NCBI RefSeq assembly: GCF_001584165.1
Contig: NZ_CP013233.1
Location: 1,054,001 to 1,118,000, forward strand
Length of the DNA stretch: 64,000 nucleotides
DNA from: Collimonas arenae
GTDB taxonomy: Bacteria > Pseudomonadota > Gammaproteobacteria > Burkholderiales > Burkholderiaceae_D
Reading direction: 5' to 3'
This document shows, piece after piece, positions 26,478 through 36,523 of this stretch. The notes under the pieces were generated by a model. It saw only the letters and a list, made by a program, of their open reading frames with translations. It was not told where the DNA came from and did not search any database. The position numbers and the translations under genes are program-made. Positions within the stretch are counted from its first letter, which is position 1; the number at the start of each line of letters is the position of its first letter.

Positions 26478-27440
26478 TCAAGACTTTATGATCAGAACAG
26501 GACGGTCCGAGATGCGCAGATACTGCTCAGCGACGCTACCTAGTGCAAATCTCAGGGCGCCATGCAGTCCGTGCGAGCCCATTACCACCAAACCAGCATC
26601 CCATTGCGCAGCGGCACTCTTGATAATTTCCGCGATTCTTGTTTCCCGTTCTTTGAGTTCAATTACTTGCATATCCCCCGCGACACCGGCGACATTGAAG
26701 ATATGGATCGCCGCTTGCCTGATGTTTGCTGTTTGTTTGGCCGCCGCCTTAAGTATTTGGTCATGATGAAAATACTTAGCGCTAAGCATAAATAAATCGA
26801 TGAACGGATCCACATTCACATACAAAGCACGAATTTCGCAGCCTTTTTCTTTGGCCAATTCTATCGCCTGGCGCAGGGCACTATTTGCGAGTTCACTGCC
26901 ATCTATCGCTACCAAGATGCGTTGAGCCGGGACGTGATCGTTTTTCCGAGATAGTCCGGAAATCCGGCTATTTTGCTGTCTTGCGGGCGAATCGGAATGT
27001 ACCAGCAGAATGGGGCGCTCTGAAATGCGTACAAAGTGTTCAGCCACACTTCCCAACATCAAGCGTCGCACCCCGCCTCGTCCGTGTGTTCCTAGCACTG
27101 TCAGGTCGATGTCGTGCTTGTCACCTTCGGCTTTGATTGCCTCCGGGATGCCACCCTCAAGATCACGCAATTCCAGCAAACTTGTCTGCACGTTAAAGCC
27201 TTGCAGCCGCAATTTAGATTCTGCTTCTGACAGCATTTCTTTGCTGTCAGAAAGAATCGCCTTGCGCATTGACTCAATGTACGAAAAGTCTCCGTCAATC
27301 GATGGGTAGTTTACGAGCCAGTCTTCGATGACATGGACAATGTGTATCGTTGAACCCGGCACAGAAAAATTGGTAATTTCCGTTAATGCTCTGTCGGACG
27401 TTTCGCTACCATCAATGCCGAACAGGATATTCTTGTACAT
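26478..27440 (-). CDS. tandem universal stress protein (two UspA domains)
   Basis: 320 residues. Domain 1 (about 1-150) starts MYKNILFGIDGSETSDRAL and ends with the ATP-binding loop GTHGRGGVRRLMLGSVAEH. Domain 2 (about 170-320) starts RILVAIDGSELANSAL and ends with GSHGLHGALRFALGSVAEQ. Both show G-x2-G-x(9)-G-S/T, so both probably bind ATP. Cytoplasmic stress protein; it lies between DUF302 and the P-type ATPase on the same strand. Confidence 0.95.
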   Translation of the reverse strand: MYKNILFGIDGSETSDRALTEITNFSVPGSTIHIVHVIEDWLVNYPSIDGDFSYIESMRKAILSDSKEMLSEAESKLRLQGFNVQTSLLELRDLEGGIPEAIKAEGDKHDIDLTVLGTHGRGGVRRLMLGSVAEHFVRISERPILLVHSDSPARQQNSRISGLSRKNDHVPAQRILVAIDGSELANSALRQAIELAKEKGCEIRALYVNVDPFIDLFMLSAKYFHHDQILKAAAKQTANIRQAAIHIFNVAGVAGDMQVIELKERETRIAEIIKSAAAQWDAGLVVMGSHGLHGALRFALGSVAEQYLRISDRPVLIIKS

Positions 27441-27516
27441 AGCAATGGTGTCCTCTAAAAAAGAACATATATCTGACCATCAATCGAACATGATCGCTCC
27501 GGCCGTTCGATATTCA

Positions 27517-30070
27517 TCAACGGGCCAAGGATCTACGTCGGCCAAAAGGGTGTTTCACGGCTTCGAACCATAACAAATTCATTGCGGCCACACCGACACC
27601 ACCCAATAGCATCGAAGGCGTCGGCAGGACAAACGCGAATAACCGGCTGATGGCAGGAATCCCTAGTGTGGCGCCCAGCAAGACGAGTGTAGTCAGGGCA
27701 ATCCATCCGAAGTAACGATTGGAGCTCCCGGAACGGCGCCAGGAGGCTTGCCTCCACGAGCGATTTGCATGGATTAATCCAAGATTAGATATCACCAGCA
27801 CGGTGAAGGTCATGGCACGAGCCATACCGTCAGAGTTCGACATGAAACGAGTGCCTGCATACACAACGAGTAAGGTTATAAGCAATCCGCCTCCCTGCCA
27901 TAAGCCGCGTATAAGTACCTGCTTGTCGAACAGATGTGCTTCCGGACGACGCGGCTTGGCTAGCATGGCTCCTGCCTCAAGCGGTTCAGCCTCAAAAACG
28001 ATGGAACATGCGGGATCAATGATCAATTGCAAAAAAAGAATATGAACCGGCAACAGCAGAATTGGCCAGCCCAGCAGGACGGGTATGATCGACAGGCCGA
28101 CAATAGGCACATGCACCGCTACCACAAAGACAATTGCTTTACGCAGGTTGGCAAATACCCGACGACCGTAGCGCACTGCAACGACGAGTGACGAAAAATC
28201 GTCATTTAATAGTACGAGTGCGGCGGCTTCGCGAGCAACATCGGTACCTCTCGCTCCCATGGCCACGCCGATACTGGCTGCTTTCAGCGCTGGCGCGTCA
28301 TTGACGCCATCTCCGGTCATCGCCACAACATCCCCCCTCGCGCGGAAAGCCTGCACGATTCGCAGTTTCTGTTCCGGTCGAATGCGACTGAAAATGTGGG
28401 TGTTTGCGAGTCGCGTGCGCAACTCGTCATCGCTCAAATTAGTCAGTTCAGCACCAGTGATGACAGCGTCGTCTGCAGGAATCCCTGCCTGTCTGGCAAT
28501 TGAAACTGCGGTTGCAGAATGATCACCGGTGATCATTACCACGCGAATTCCTGCCATATGACACTCTGCAATCGCTTGTGGAACATCGGATCGTACTGGA
28601 TCCTCCAATGCTATTAATCCCAGAAATTCGAACTCGAAGTCATGTTGATTGCCAGGCAGAGTTTCGGCAGCGAAAATAGCGCGCGCAACGCCCAACACCC
28701 GCAATCCGTCAGCCGCCATGAGCCGCACCTGCTCGGCAACCACAGCGCAGCGCGTGGTGTCGAGATGGCATAGATCAACGATTGCTTCCGGCGCACCTTT
28801 AGCGGCAATCACCCGTTCGCGCTGATTAGGAGATTGCCAGACACGTGACATGGCCAGCATTTCGCGTGACAGAGGGTAGTCTTCTATTAAGGTCCAGTCG
28901 CCATGAAGGTGCTCGGTATTTGCTAGTAAGTGTTTCCCCGCCTCACCGATAGCTGACTCCATCGGGTCAAAAGCGCGGCGATGACTAGCCAATACCGCGA
29001 ATTCCAAAATGCCGTGCAATTCCTCCGGGAGCGGAGCGGATCCAGCCACTGTCGTGTCGTAGATAGCTGAATCAATCCATAACCGTCTGACCGCCATTCG
29101 ATTCGAGGTCAAAGTTCCTGTTTTGTCGACACAAAGTACGGTGGTCGCCCCAATAGCTCAATGGCTGGAATGCTTCTCGCCAATACTTGTTCACGCGCTA
29201 ACCGCCAGGCGCCAAGGCCCAAAAAGAGCGTCAGCACGACCGGCAGTTCCTCCGGCAATATCGCCATCGCCAGTGTCAGCCCGTAAGCAAGCCGTTGATC
29301 CAATCTCCACGTGTCAACCAGTAGGTAACTGCAAGTCCACCCGCCAAGAGCAAACCGACGGTTGCTACATGTTTCACGACGCGCCGTGTTTCAAGTTGAA
29401 TGGGGGTACTCTGTCCACCTAAGCCCGCCAGAGATTTTCCGATATGCCCAAGTGCGCTGCGTTCGCCGGTAGCAATGACACGACCACGTGCCGTGCCTTG
29501 CGTGACGAGAGTTCCAGAGAACAGTTGCACAGCATCGCTCACATCCGATGCGATAGCAGCGAGATTTGAAATAAGACCTGTTTCCTTAGCCACCGGGACA
29601 GACTCTCCCGTCAACATGGATTCGTCGACTGCAAGGTTTGATGAATCTACGATATATATATCAGCGGGAACGCGGTCACCTTCGGCCAACAATACAATGT
29701 CGCCGCGAACGAGGTCACTCCCCGCTATCTTGCGTGTCAGTCCGTCGCGTATGACTAGTGTTTGCGGGCTAGAGAGGTCGCGCAACGCCTCCAGTGAACG
29801 TTCTGTACGGCGCTGCTGGAAAAATGTGATCCCCATAACGACGAAGACAAAGCCCAGTAGCATCAACGCCTCGTTTCGATCGCCAAGGAACATATAGATA
29901 GCGCCACAAGCTACCAACAGCAAGAACATCGGTTCAGAGACAATCTCACGTAGCAAGCGCAATATGCCGCGTCGACTAGAGACCGGAAGCTCGTTCGGGC
30001 CGTCTTGAATGAGGCGCTCGCGCGCTTCTTTTTCGCTCAAGTCATCATCATGGGTGAAGGATGCTGACAT
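27517..30070 (-). CDS. cation-transporting P-type ATPase (P2/PacL-like); two apparent frameshifts
   Basis: About 851 residues if one G is restored near 29281 and one near 29149. Order: N-terminal cation-ATPase domain (LSEKEARERLIQDGPNEL), actuator with TGES in ESMLTGESVPVAKE, membrane helix with PEELPVVLT (equivalent of the PEGLP ion-binding motif), phosphorylation site DKTGTLT just after the second break, and the hinge MTGDGVNDAPALKAASIG, ending with six C-terminal membrane segments. Without correction three frames cover one protein. The ion is probably Ca2+, Mg2+, Mn2+ or H+; I cannot tell. Directly followed on the left by UspA and preceded by a CDF exporter gene. Confidence 0.88.
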
Positions 30071-30094
30071 TGATGACTCCCCCAGCGATATCGG

Positions 30095-31042
30095 TTATGT
30101 TTCGATGGTTTTATGATCTAGATCGGGACGCCGCCAAGGATCCACGTGCGTCATCAGATTTAGCACGCGATGACGCTGTAGCACCCGCTGTCGTGCTGCA
30201 ACCGCTATGTCATGACCAGCCTCTACGCTAATTGCGGCATCAACCTCTATGTGGGCATCAACAACGATCATATCCCCCATCTTGCGTGTACGTACGTCGT
30301 GGACACCATTAACGCCGGGTGTTTCAATTAGTGTGCGGCGGATAGCCTGAACTTCTTGCTCATTGACGGAACGGTCCATGAGGTCATGGAGTGCATCCCA
30401 GCCAAAACTCCAACCCATCTTGGCGACCATGAATCCCACGATCAGCGCTGCGATGGGATCCAGTATAGGGTATCCAGCCAGATTGCCGATGATACCGACA
30501 CCCACAACCAGCGAAGATGCCGCGTCGGAGCGCGCATGCCAAGCATTTGCTACCAACATACTGGATTTGACACGTTTGGCTACCGAAAGCATGTAGCGAA
30601 ACAGCGTTTCTTTTGCAATGAGGGCGCCACCTGCAACCCAGAGGGCAACAATGTGCACCTTTTGCACCGTATCGGGATCTTCCAGTTTGCGAAAGGCGGA
30701 CCACAACATACCAATACCGACGGCTAACAGCAGCAAGCCTAAAACTAGCGAGGCTGCAGTCTCGAAGCGCTGGTGACCATATGGATGGTCTTCGTCAGCA
30801 TCCTTTTTTCCGTGATAGCTGGCAAACAGCACAACGAAGTCCGCAACAAGGTCTGATAGCGAGTGGATCCCATCGGCAACGAGACCTTGGGATTTGGCGA
30901 AAACACCTACAACCACCTGTGTAACGGTCAGTAGAAGATTGACACCGACGCTTACCCAGGTGCTCCGAGACGCAGCTGCCGCGCGCTCTTCTGGGCTGTG
31001 TCGGGTGTCTTCCGGATCATCGGCAATTTCGTCAAAATTCAT
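30095..31042 (-). CDS. cation diffusion facilitator (CDF) metal exporter
   Basis: 315 residues, six membrane segments. Metal sites: the first in DGIHSLSDLVADFVV and the second in WHARSDAASSLVVGVG; a DEDHPYGHQRFE loop is typical of FieF/MamM-type CDFs. The C-terminal cytoplasmic ferredoxin-like domain contains HDVRTRKMGD and VDAHIEVD. Exports divalent ions (Zn, Cd, Fe, Mn) by proton antiport. It lies 24 bp upstream of the P-type ATPase start, so probably one operon. Confidence 0.94.
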   Translation of the reverse strand: MNFDEIADDPEDTRHSPEERAAAASRSTWVSVGVNLLLTVTQVVVGVFAKSQGLVADGIHSLSDLVADFVVLFASYHGKKDADEDHPYGHQRFETAASLVLGLLLLAVGIGMLWSAFRKLEDPDTVQKVHIVALWVAGGALIAKETLFRYMLSVAKRVKSSMLVANAWHARSDAASSLVVGVGIIGNLAGYPILDPIAALIVGFMVAKMGWSFGWDALHDLMDRSVNEQEVQAIRRTLIETPGVNGVHDVRTRKMGDMIVVDAHIEVDAAISVEAGHDIAVAARQRVLQRHRVLNLMTHVDPWRRPDLDHKTIET

Positions 31043-31273
31043 GGAAAGGTAGTCCTATGTAAACATGCGCCGGGGATAGCATCGAGGCTACCACGCGATG
31101 ATAATCCTTGATTACATGCATATCTGGATTGATTCAGGTCAAATTCATCGACAGTTTATAACTAGGTGCAGATCTATTATGGCACCCTCGTCGAGGAGCG
31201 TTCCATCCTGAGCAACTGGGTGATATCTGCGCGAAAGGCGCAAGACGAATGCGACGTATTGTCATACGCAAAT

Positions 31274-31438
31274 TCAAGTCAAATGGAAGTTCGTTGTCGC
31301 AGCAATGTTGCGGGCTTCTCCGGGATGACCGGCCAAGTTTAGCGGTATGGAAAGGAACGTCACCGCAACAACAGGTAACAGCGTGGCGAATACGACGCCA
31401 AGATACTGGCGAATGAATAACTGTAGGGCAGGATGCAT
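31274..31438 (-). CDS. small membrane protein (54 aa)
   Basis: ATG at 31438 with AAGGA upstream. MHPALQLFIRQYLGVVFATL, one long hydrophobic helix (residues about 12-34), then NLAGHPGEARN. Similar short proteins sit next to DUF1924/diheme cytochrome clusters in Ralstonia-like bacteria. It is divergent from that cluster and shares the regulator boxes. Function unknown. Confidence 0.65.
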   Translation of the reverse strand: MHPALQLFIRQYLGVVFATLLPVVAVTFLSIPLNLAGHPGEARNIAATTNFHLT

Positions 31439-31488
31439 GGCAGATTTCCTTGATTGAAATGATTGATGCTGAATGCTAGCCGCCACAC

Positions 31489-31532
31489 CTTAAGGAATGC
31501 TTAAGGCAAAGGCATGCTAAGAAAACCTTAAG
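31489..31532. promoter_or_regulatory. two PmrA/QseB-type response-regulator boxes
   Basis: CTTAAG-GAATG-CTTAAG (31489-31505) and GCTAAG-AAAAC-CTTAAG (31516-31532). Both have the direct-repeat, 5-bp spacing of PmrA/QseB binding sites. They lie in the divergent gap between the 54-residue membrane protein and the cytochrome operon that ends in a matching response regulator, so autoregulation is very likely. Confidence 0.7.
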
Positions 31533-31587
31533 AAAACAGCCTCATCATGAATTCCAGGAAATAACCATCAACCCGGAAGGTATTGCC

Positions 31588-32013
31588 ATGAAGCTATCGC
31601 CGTTTGCGAAGTCCTTGATTCAATCCGTTGTGCTCTTGCTCATAGTGGCTGCTCTTGCGCTCACGTCCGTTGCCGTCCACGCAGCCACTCCGGCAGAACT
31701 CCTCTCGAATTATTCTGCACAAGCGGGATCGCCTGCCGTACCTGCCCGTGGGCAGCAACTTTTTATCACGCGCCACGGCCGCGAATGGAGTTGCGCCTCT
31801 TGTCACGGCGCCGTACCCACTCAGGCCGGTAAGCATGCATCAACAGGTAAGCCTATCAATGCGATGGCGCCTGCCTTTAATCCTGAGCGCTTCACCGACG
31901 CAGCCAAGAGCGAGAAATGGTTTCGTCGCAACTGCAACGACGTCGTCGGCCGTGAATGCACTGCTGCTGAGAAGGCGGATGTATTGAGCTGGCTACTGAC
32001 ACTCAAGCCTTGA
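31588..32013 (+). CDS. DUF1924 c-type cytochrome (SHP-like)
   Basis: 141 residues. Signal peptide to about residue 32 (VAVHA then ATPAEL). One heme site CASCH near residue 71; a Met ligand may come from INAMAPAFNPERFTD; the family ending CTAAEKADVLSWLLTLKP is clear. SHP-type cytochromes are periplasmic, bind O2 or NO at the heme, and usually occur with a diheme cytochrome c and a membrane cytochrome b, as here. Confidence 0.93.
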   Translation: MKLSPFAKSLIQSVVLLLIVAALALTSVAVHAATPAELLSNYSAQAGSPAVPARGQQLFITRHGREWSCASCHGAVPTQAGKHASTGKPINAMAPAFNPERFTDAAKSEKWFRRNCNDVVGRECTAAEKADVLSWLLTLKP

Positions 32014-32049
32014 TCGCGACAATCCCTTAACGCTCGATGAGAATAAAAT

Positions 32050-32538
32050 ATGAAATCTCTCTTTTGTTCGAACGTCACTCGACTCATATTCAGTTTAATC
32101 GCTGCTATCGGAATGGCTGCCCCAGTCATGGCCGACAATGACAGACGCTCTCAGCAGGTTCCAATGTTGTCTAAGTACCAGCAGGAATGCGCCGCCTGTC
32201 ACGTCGCCTATCCGCCCGGCATGCTTCCGGCTGCATCCTGGCAGCGGCTACTGAATAATCTGCCGCACCATTACGGCACGGATGCCTCACTGGATCCGGC
32301 AACGGTGAAGCAACTTGCGACCTGGCTCACGAATTATGCTGGCACCTATACGCGAGCTAATGAGACGCCGCCCGAAGATCGCATCACCCGCTCGCCATGG
32401 TTCATACGCCAGCACGATGAAGTATCTGCGGCTACCTGGAAATTGCCTGCAGTGAAGAGTGCAGCCAACTGTATTGCCTGCCACACCCAATCCGACAAAG
32501 GAGATTTCAATGAACGCCATATCCGAATCCCCCGTTAA
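32050..32538 (+). CDS. diheme cytochrome c (DHC)
   Basis: 162 residues. Signal peptide to about residue 28 (APVMA then DNDRR). Heme sites CAACH (near residue 47) and CIACH (near residue 146), with SWQRLLNNLPHHYGTDASLD between them, which is the DHC family signature. It carries electrons from the membrane cytochrome b to the SHP-like cytochrome. Its last 29 bases overlap the start of the cytochrome b gene. Confidence 0.93.
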   Translation: MKSLFCSNVTRLIFSLIAAIGMAAPVMADNDRRSQQVPMLSKYQQECAACHVAYPPGMLPAASWQRLLNNLPHHYGTDASLDPATVKQLATWLTNYAGTYTRANETPPEDRITRSPWFIRQHDEVSAATWKLPAVKSAANCIACHTQSDKGDFNERHIRIPR

Positions 32539-33243
32539 GTCGCCAGCGTCCGATACGAACACGCGGAAAATCCTTGTCTGGGATATTCCCACTCGGGTCT
32601 TTCACTGGCTGTTAGTTCTGAGTTTTGGCGGGGCTTATCTCACCGCCGAAAGCGAAAGCTGGCGGCTACTGCATGTGACGCTCGGTTACACGATGGCCGC
32701 CTGGTAGGCTTTCGCCTCATGTGGGGATTAATAGGTACGCGATATGCGCGTTTCTCGACGTTTGTACGCGGCCCCAAGGCCGTTGCACGCTATCTCGGCG
32801 CATTGCTGCGCGGGCGTCCTGAACACTATACCGGACATAACCCGGCAGGCGCGTTAGCTATTGTGGCTTTGCTCACGCTGGCGTTAGCAGTCAGCGCATC
32901 AGGTTGGGCCACATATAACGATATCGCGGGTGATCGGGTTCAGGATATTCACGAAGCGGTGGCCAACGTAATGCTGGCCATCGTCGGCATCCATATTGCC
33001 GGCGTACTGGTAGCCAGCTGGCTGCATCGCGAGAACCTGGTCGGCGCGATGTTCACCGGACGTAAGTTGGGCAGACCGGAAGACGGCATTCGGAGCGCAT
33101 GGCGCAGCGTGGGGGCACTGTTGCTGGTGGCGGTCCTGGCGATTTGGTGGACGCAATGGCAAAGTGCGCCAACGCCAGGTCATCTCGCTGACCGACCCAT
33201 TGCATCGACCAAGGCTGGCGATCATGATCGTGATGGCGACTGA
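32510..33243 (+). CDS. cytochrome b561-type membrane protein; one apparent frameshift
   Basis: About 244 residues if one C is restored near 32701 (GCCGCCCTGGTAGGC). ATG at 32510 has AAAGGAG upstream. It starts with a cytosolic tail, then VWDIPTRVFHWLLVLSFGGA with a heme His, a second His in LLHVTLGYTM, and after the break GFRLMWGLIGTRYARF; the later VQDIHEAVANVMLAIVGIHI supplies two more His. Four membrane helices, two b hemes expected. It probably feeds electrons from quinol to DHC. The break fits the homopolymer-loss pattern. Confidence 0.88.
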
Positions 33244-33270
33244 GGGCGCCTTCGTGCGACAATCCAACCC

Positions 33271-33942
33271 ATGCACATCCTGCTTGTTGAAGATGACCTC
33301 CTACTAGGCGACGGCTTGAGAGCCGGATTGCGGCAGCTTGGCTTTCAGGTTGACTGGGTGCGGGATGGTCAGGCGGCGGAAAATGAGTTGCGCACGCAGC
33401 CTTATGCCGCTGCGGTACTCGATCTCGGCCTGCCGCTGAAAGATGGCATTGATGTGTTGACGGCCATTCGTCGTGCAGGCGTCTCGGTGCCAGTGCTGGT
33501 ATTGACTGCGCGTGACGCTGTGCCTGACCGTATCAAGGGGCTCGACATTGGCGCTGATGATTATGTAATCAAGCCGGTCGACCTGCATGAACTGGCCGCA
33601 CGGTTGCGCGCGCTTGTTCGGCGCGCGCACGGTCAGCCGCAGGAATGCCTCGCCGCGCAAGACGTCATACTTGATCCTGCTGCACATTCGGTGTTACAAA
33701 AAGGGGAAAACGTCATTCTGTCGACCCGAGAATTCGATCTGCTCCACGCGTTCATGCTTAACGTGGATCGCGTGCTATCACGTGAGCAGCTTGAACAGCA
33801 TCTCTACAGTTGGGGGCAGGAGGTGGAAAGCAACGCCATCGAAGTACATATCCACAATCTACGCCGCAAGCTAGGAAACGCATTGATCCATACAGTGCGC
33901 GGCGTTGGCTATATTTTGTTGCGAGAATCACAGAAGCCATGA
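33271..33942 (+). CDS. OmpR-family response regulator, PmrA/QseB-like
   Basis: 223 residues, intact. MHILLVEDDLLLGDGLRAGL, phospho-Asp in AAVLDLGLPLKDGIDV, conserved Lys in DYVIKPVDLHEL; winged helix with ILSTREFDLLHAF and NAIEVHIHNLRRKLG, ending VRGVGYIL. It is a paralogue of the broken regulator at 5.1 kb. The stop overlaps the kinase start (ATGA). Expected to bind the CTTAAG-N5-CTTAAG boxes before the operon. Confidence 0.95.
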   Translation: MHILLVEDDLLLGDGLRAGLRQLGFQVDWVRDGQAAENELRTQPYAAAVLDLGLPLKDGIDVLTAIRRAGVSVPVLVLTARDAVPDRIKGLDIGADDYVIKPVDLHELAARLRALVRRAHGQPQECLAAQDVILDPAAHSVLQKGENVILSTREFDLLHAFMLNVDRVLSREQLEQHLYSWGQEVESNAIEVHIHNLRRKLGNALIHTVRGVGYILLRESQKP

Positions 33943-35305
33943 TCAAACTACCCCGTTCATTGCAAGTGCGGCTGCTCCTATTGGTATTGGCGATGGTAAC
34001 GGGTGTCTGGTTGATCTCAGCAACACTAATCTGGTTCGACGCACGCCGCGAACTGGATGAACTCCTGGATAGCCATCTGGCGCAAGCAGCAGCGTTGTTA
34101 GTGGTGCAGCAAGGGCAAGAGGCCGACGCCGACGACCGCAGCATTGACGCGCCTATATTGCATCGCTACGCCCCAAAAGTTGCTTTCCAAGTCTTCCACG
34201 ATGGCCGCTTGACACTGCGTTCGGCCAATGCGCCGCTCCAGCCGATGGTCGAACCTGGCCAACGTCATGAAAATGGCTTCGAGACGGCGCAGATCAACGG
34301 CGTCATGTGGCGTGTTTTCAACGCCAATGGCGCCGAAAAAGACGTGCAAGTATATGTAGGTGAACAAACAGATTCAAGAGCTTTGATCATGTGGGCGATG
34401 CTACGCACCACGCTATGGCCGACAGTTGCCGCATTGCCTTTATTAGCATTGGCGATCTGGTGGGCGGTGTACCGGGGCGTCGCCCCTATGCGTAGACTCG
34501 GATGGGCTCTCGCTTCGCGGCAACCGCAAGCATTGCATCCAGTGGAAATACCCGATGCAAGCTCGGAAATGGAGCCAATGATCAATGCACTGAACGGACT
34601 ATTCGAACGCATAGGGGGGCTATTGGAAGCAGAACGCCGCTTTACTGCAGATGCGGCCCATGAATTACGCACTCCGATTGCTGCAATTCGCGCTCAGGCT
34701 CAAGTGGCGCTAGGCGAAGCCGACGACACATTACGAAAACACGCGCTAGAAAATACACTGGCGGGCTGCGATCGCGCTACACGCCTGGCGGAACAATTAT
34801 TAACTCTATCCAGACTGGAAGCCATCGCAGCACCGGCTATGGCTGACGTCGATTTGGTGACTTTGACAAAAAGGGTATTGGCTGAGCTAGCACCGAAAGC
34901 TGTCGGAAAAAACAAGTACTGGAATTTGAAGCAATAGGGTCGTATTCAATTCAAGGTGAAGAGACATTATTGGCAGTTTTGGTGCGCAATTTGGTGGACA
35001 ATGCGGTGAGATACAGTCCGCCGTCGGGCCGGGTGGAAGTAAGAATAAAACGAGAGGGTGGTCGTGTTGTGCTAAGCGTGGACGATAGCGGCCCGGGCCT
35101 GTCCGAGACCGACATCGCTCGACTTGGCGAGCGATTCTTCAGGGTGCCGGGCAGTATTGAAAGCGGTAGTGGACTTGGCTGGTCAATCGTACAGCGCATC
35201 GCAACTGTGCATCGGCTAGAGCTAAAAGTTGAGCGATCGCATGAACTTGGAGGGCTCGTGGTTCGAGTCATCGGAGAGATGAGTGGTCCAAAAGTGCCTA
35301 GCTAG
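33939..35305 (+). CDS. sensor histidine kinase partner; one apparent frameshift
   Basis: About 456 residues if one A is restored in the A-run at 34907-34912 (seven A instead of six). Two membrane segments (about 9-30 and 150-172) enclose a periplasmic sensor; H-box AAHELRTPIAAIRAQ; after the break EFEAIGSYSIQGEETLL, N-box LVDNAVRYSPP, G-boxes DDSGPGLSETD and GSGLGWSIV. Overlaps the response regulator by ATGA. The signal could be redox or NO state, given the cytochrome operon; inference. Confidence 0.88.
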
Positions 35306-35430
35306 AGATATTTATGTCCTTAGATGACTATTCCAGTGCCTTCATGCTGCAGTGCATCTTTATGCTGCTCAGTTGCCTTTTATTGCGCTAAATCAAAGAC
35401 GTCCGCCAATTGCCCGTTATTGTGAGCAAC

Positions 35431-36492
35431 ATGGACCCTAGATCGTTCACTCCATGGCTACAACACATACTGCCAGCCGTATTAGTTAGCGGTTTATTTG
35501 CGCTTGTTTATCTAGTGCTGGCGCCATTTCTGGCCTCTGTCGCGTGGGCGGGAGTGCTGGCGTATATCACCTGGCCTATATATCTGCGGATTCACGTTTG
35601 GATGGGTGGTCGACGCTCCTTCAGCGCGCTATTGGCGACGATATGCATGGGAGTTTCGTTGGTATTACCGCTGCTATGGCTGATTGTGATGGTTGAAAAG
35701 GATTTGGTTGTCGAGTACAACACTTTCCAGGCCTATTTAAAGCAAAGCGAGCATCCTATTCCAGGCGCCATTACCTATTTCCCATGGATCGGAGAATACC
35801 TGCAGAATTGGTTGGAAAAACATCTTGCCGATCCGGTGCAATTAGAGCAGTACCTGGCGCAATGGCTAGCACAAGGAGCACACCAATTGCTTATTCTGTT
35901 TGGAGGGATTGGACGAAACATTGCGAAGCTTGCATTTGCCATGATGACGCTATTTTTTTTCTATCGTGATGGCGAAACGGTCTTACATCAGATCCGAGGT
36001 GTTTTGCGAAGCTTAGTGGGCGAACGAGTCGATGCTTACATGAGTGCTGCTGGTCATATGTCTAGGGCCATTCTCTTGAGTGTGATTGTTGCCGCAATAG
36101 TACAAGGCGTCATTGCGGCGATCGGATATTGGGTGGTTGGTATTGAGGCGGCTGCCTTACTCGGTATTGCGACGGCGCTTGCTTCCGTTATTCCGCTCTT
36201 TGGAACGGCTTTGATCTGGATTCCACTCAGTATTGGATTATTGTTGAATGGCCACCTTTGGCCGGGACTCGGGTTAATCGCATGGGGTATCCTGCTGATC
36301 CATCCGGCCGATAATCTGATTCGTCCTCTGCTGATCAGCAACGCAACAAAAATTCCGATCTTATTCGTTATGTTCGGTGTTCTTGGCGGACTTGCAGCTT
36401 TTGGATTAGTCGGGTTATTTTTAGGACCAGTGATTTTAGCCGTCGCAATTGCAGTCTGGGGCGAGTGGATTAAATCAATTGATCCTGCCTGA
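35431..36492 (+). CDS. AI-2E/PerM family permease
   Basis: 353 residues from the ATG at 35431 (an earlier TTG is possible). About eight hydrophobic segments: paired N-terminal helices, a central soluble-amphipathic part (FPWIGEYLQNWLEKHLADPV), and the conserved C-terminal ASVIPLFGTALIWIPLSIGL and GVLGGLAAFGLVGLFLGPVI. The family includes TqsA/YdiK/PerM; substrates range from AI-2 to Na+ or unknown. Here there is no quorum-sensing context. It lies between the two-component system and the ATPase remnant. Confidence 0.92.
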   Translation: MDPRSFTPWLQHILPAVLVSGLFALVYLVLAPFLASVAWAGVLAYITWPIYLRIHVWMGGRRSFSALLATICMGVSLVLPLLWLIVMVEKDLVVEYNTFQAYLKQSEHPIPGAITYFPWIGEYLQNWLEKHLADPVQLEQYLAQWLAQGAHQLLILFGGIGRNIAKLAFAMMTLFFFYRDGETVLHQIRGVLRSLVGERVDAYMSAAGHMSRAILLSVIVAAIVQGVIAAIGYWVVGIEAAALLGIATALASVIPLFGTALIWIPLSIGLLLNGHLWPGLGLIAWGILLIHPADNLIRPLLISNATKIPILFVMFGVLGGLAAFGLVGLFLGPVILAVAIAVWGEWIKSIDPA

Positions 36493-36523
36493 CCGCAGAA
36501 AGACAAAAAATGATTGCTACTAG

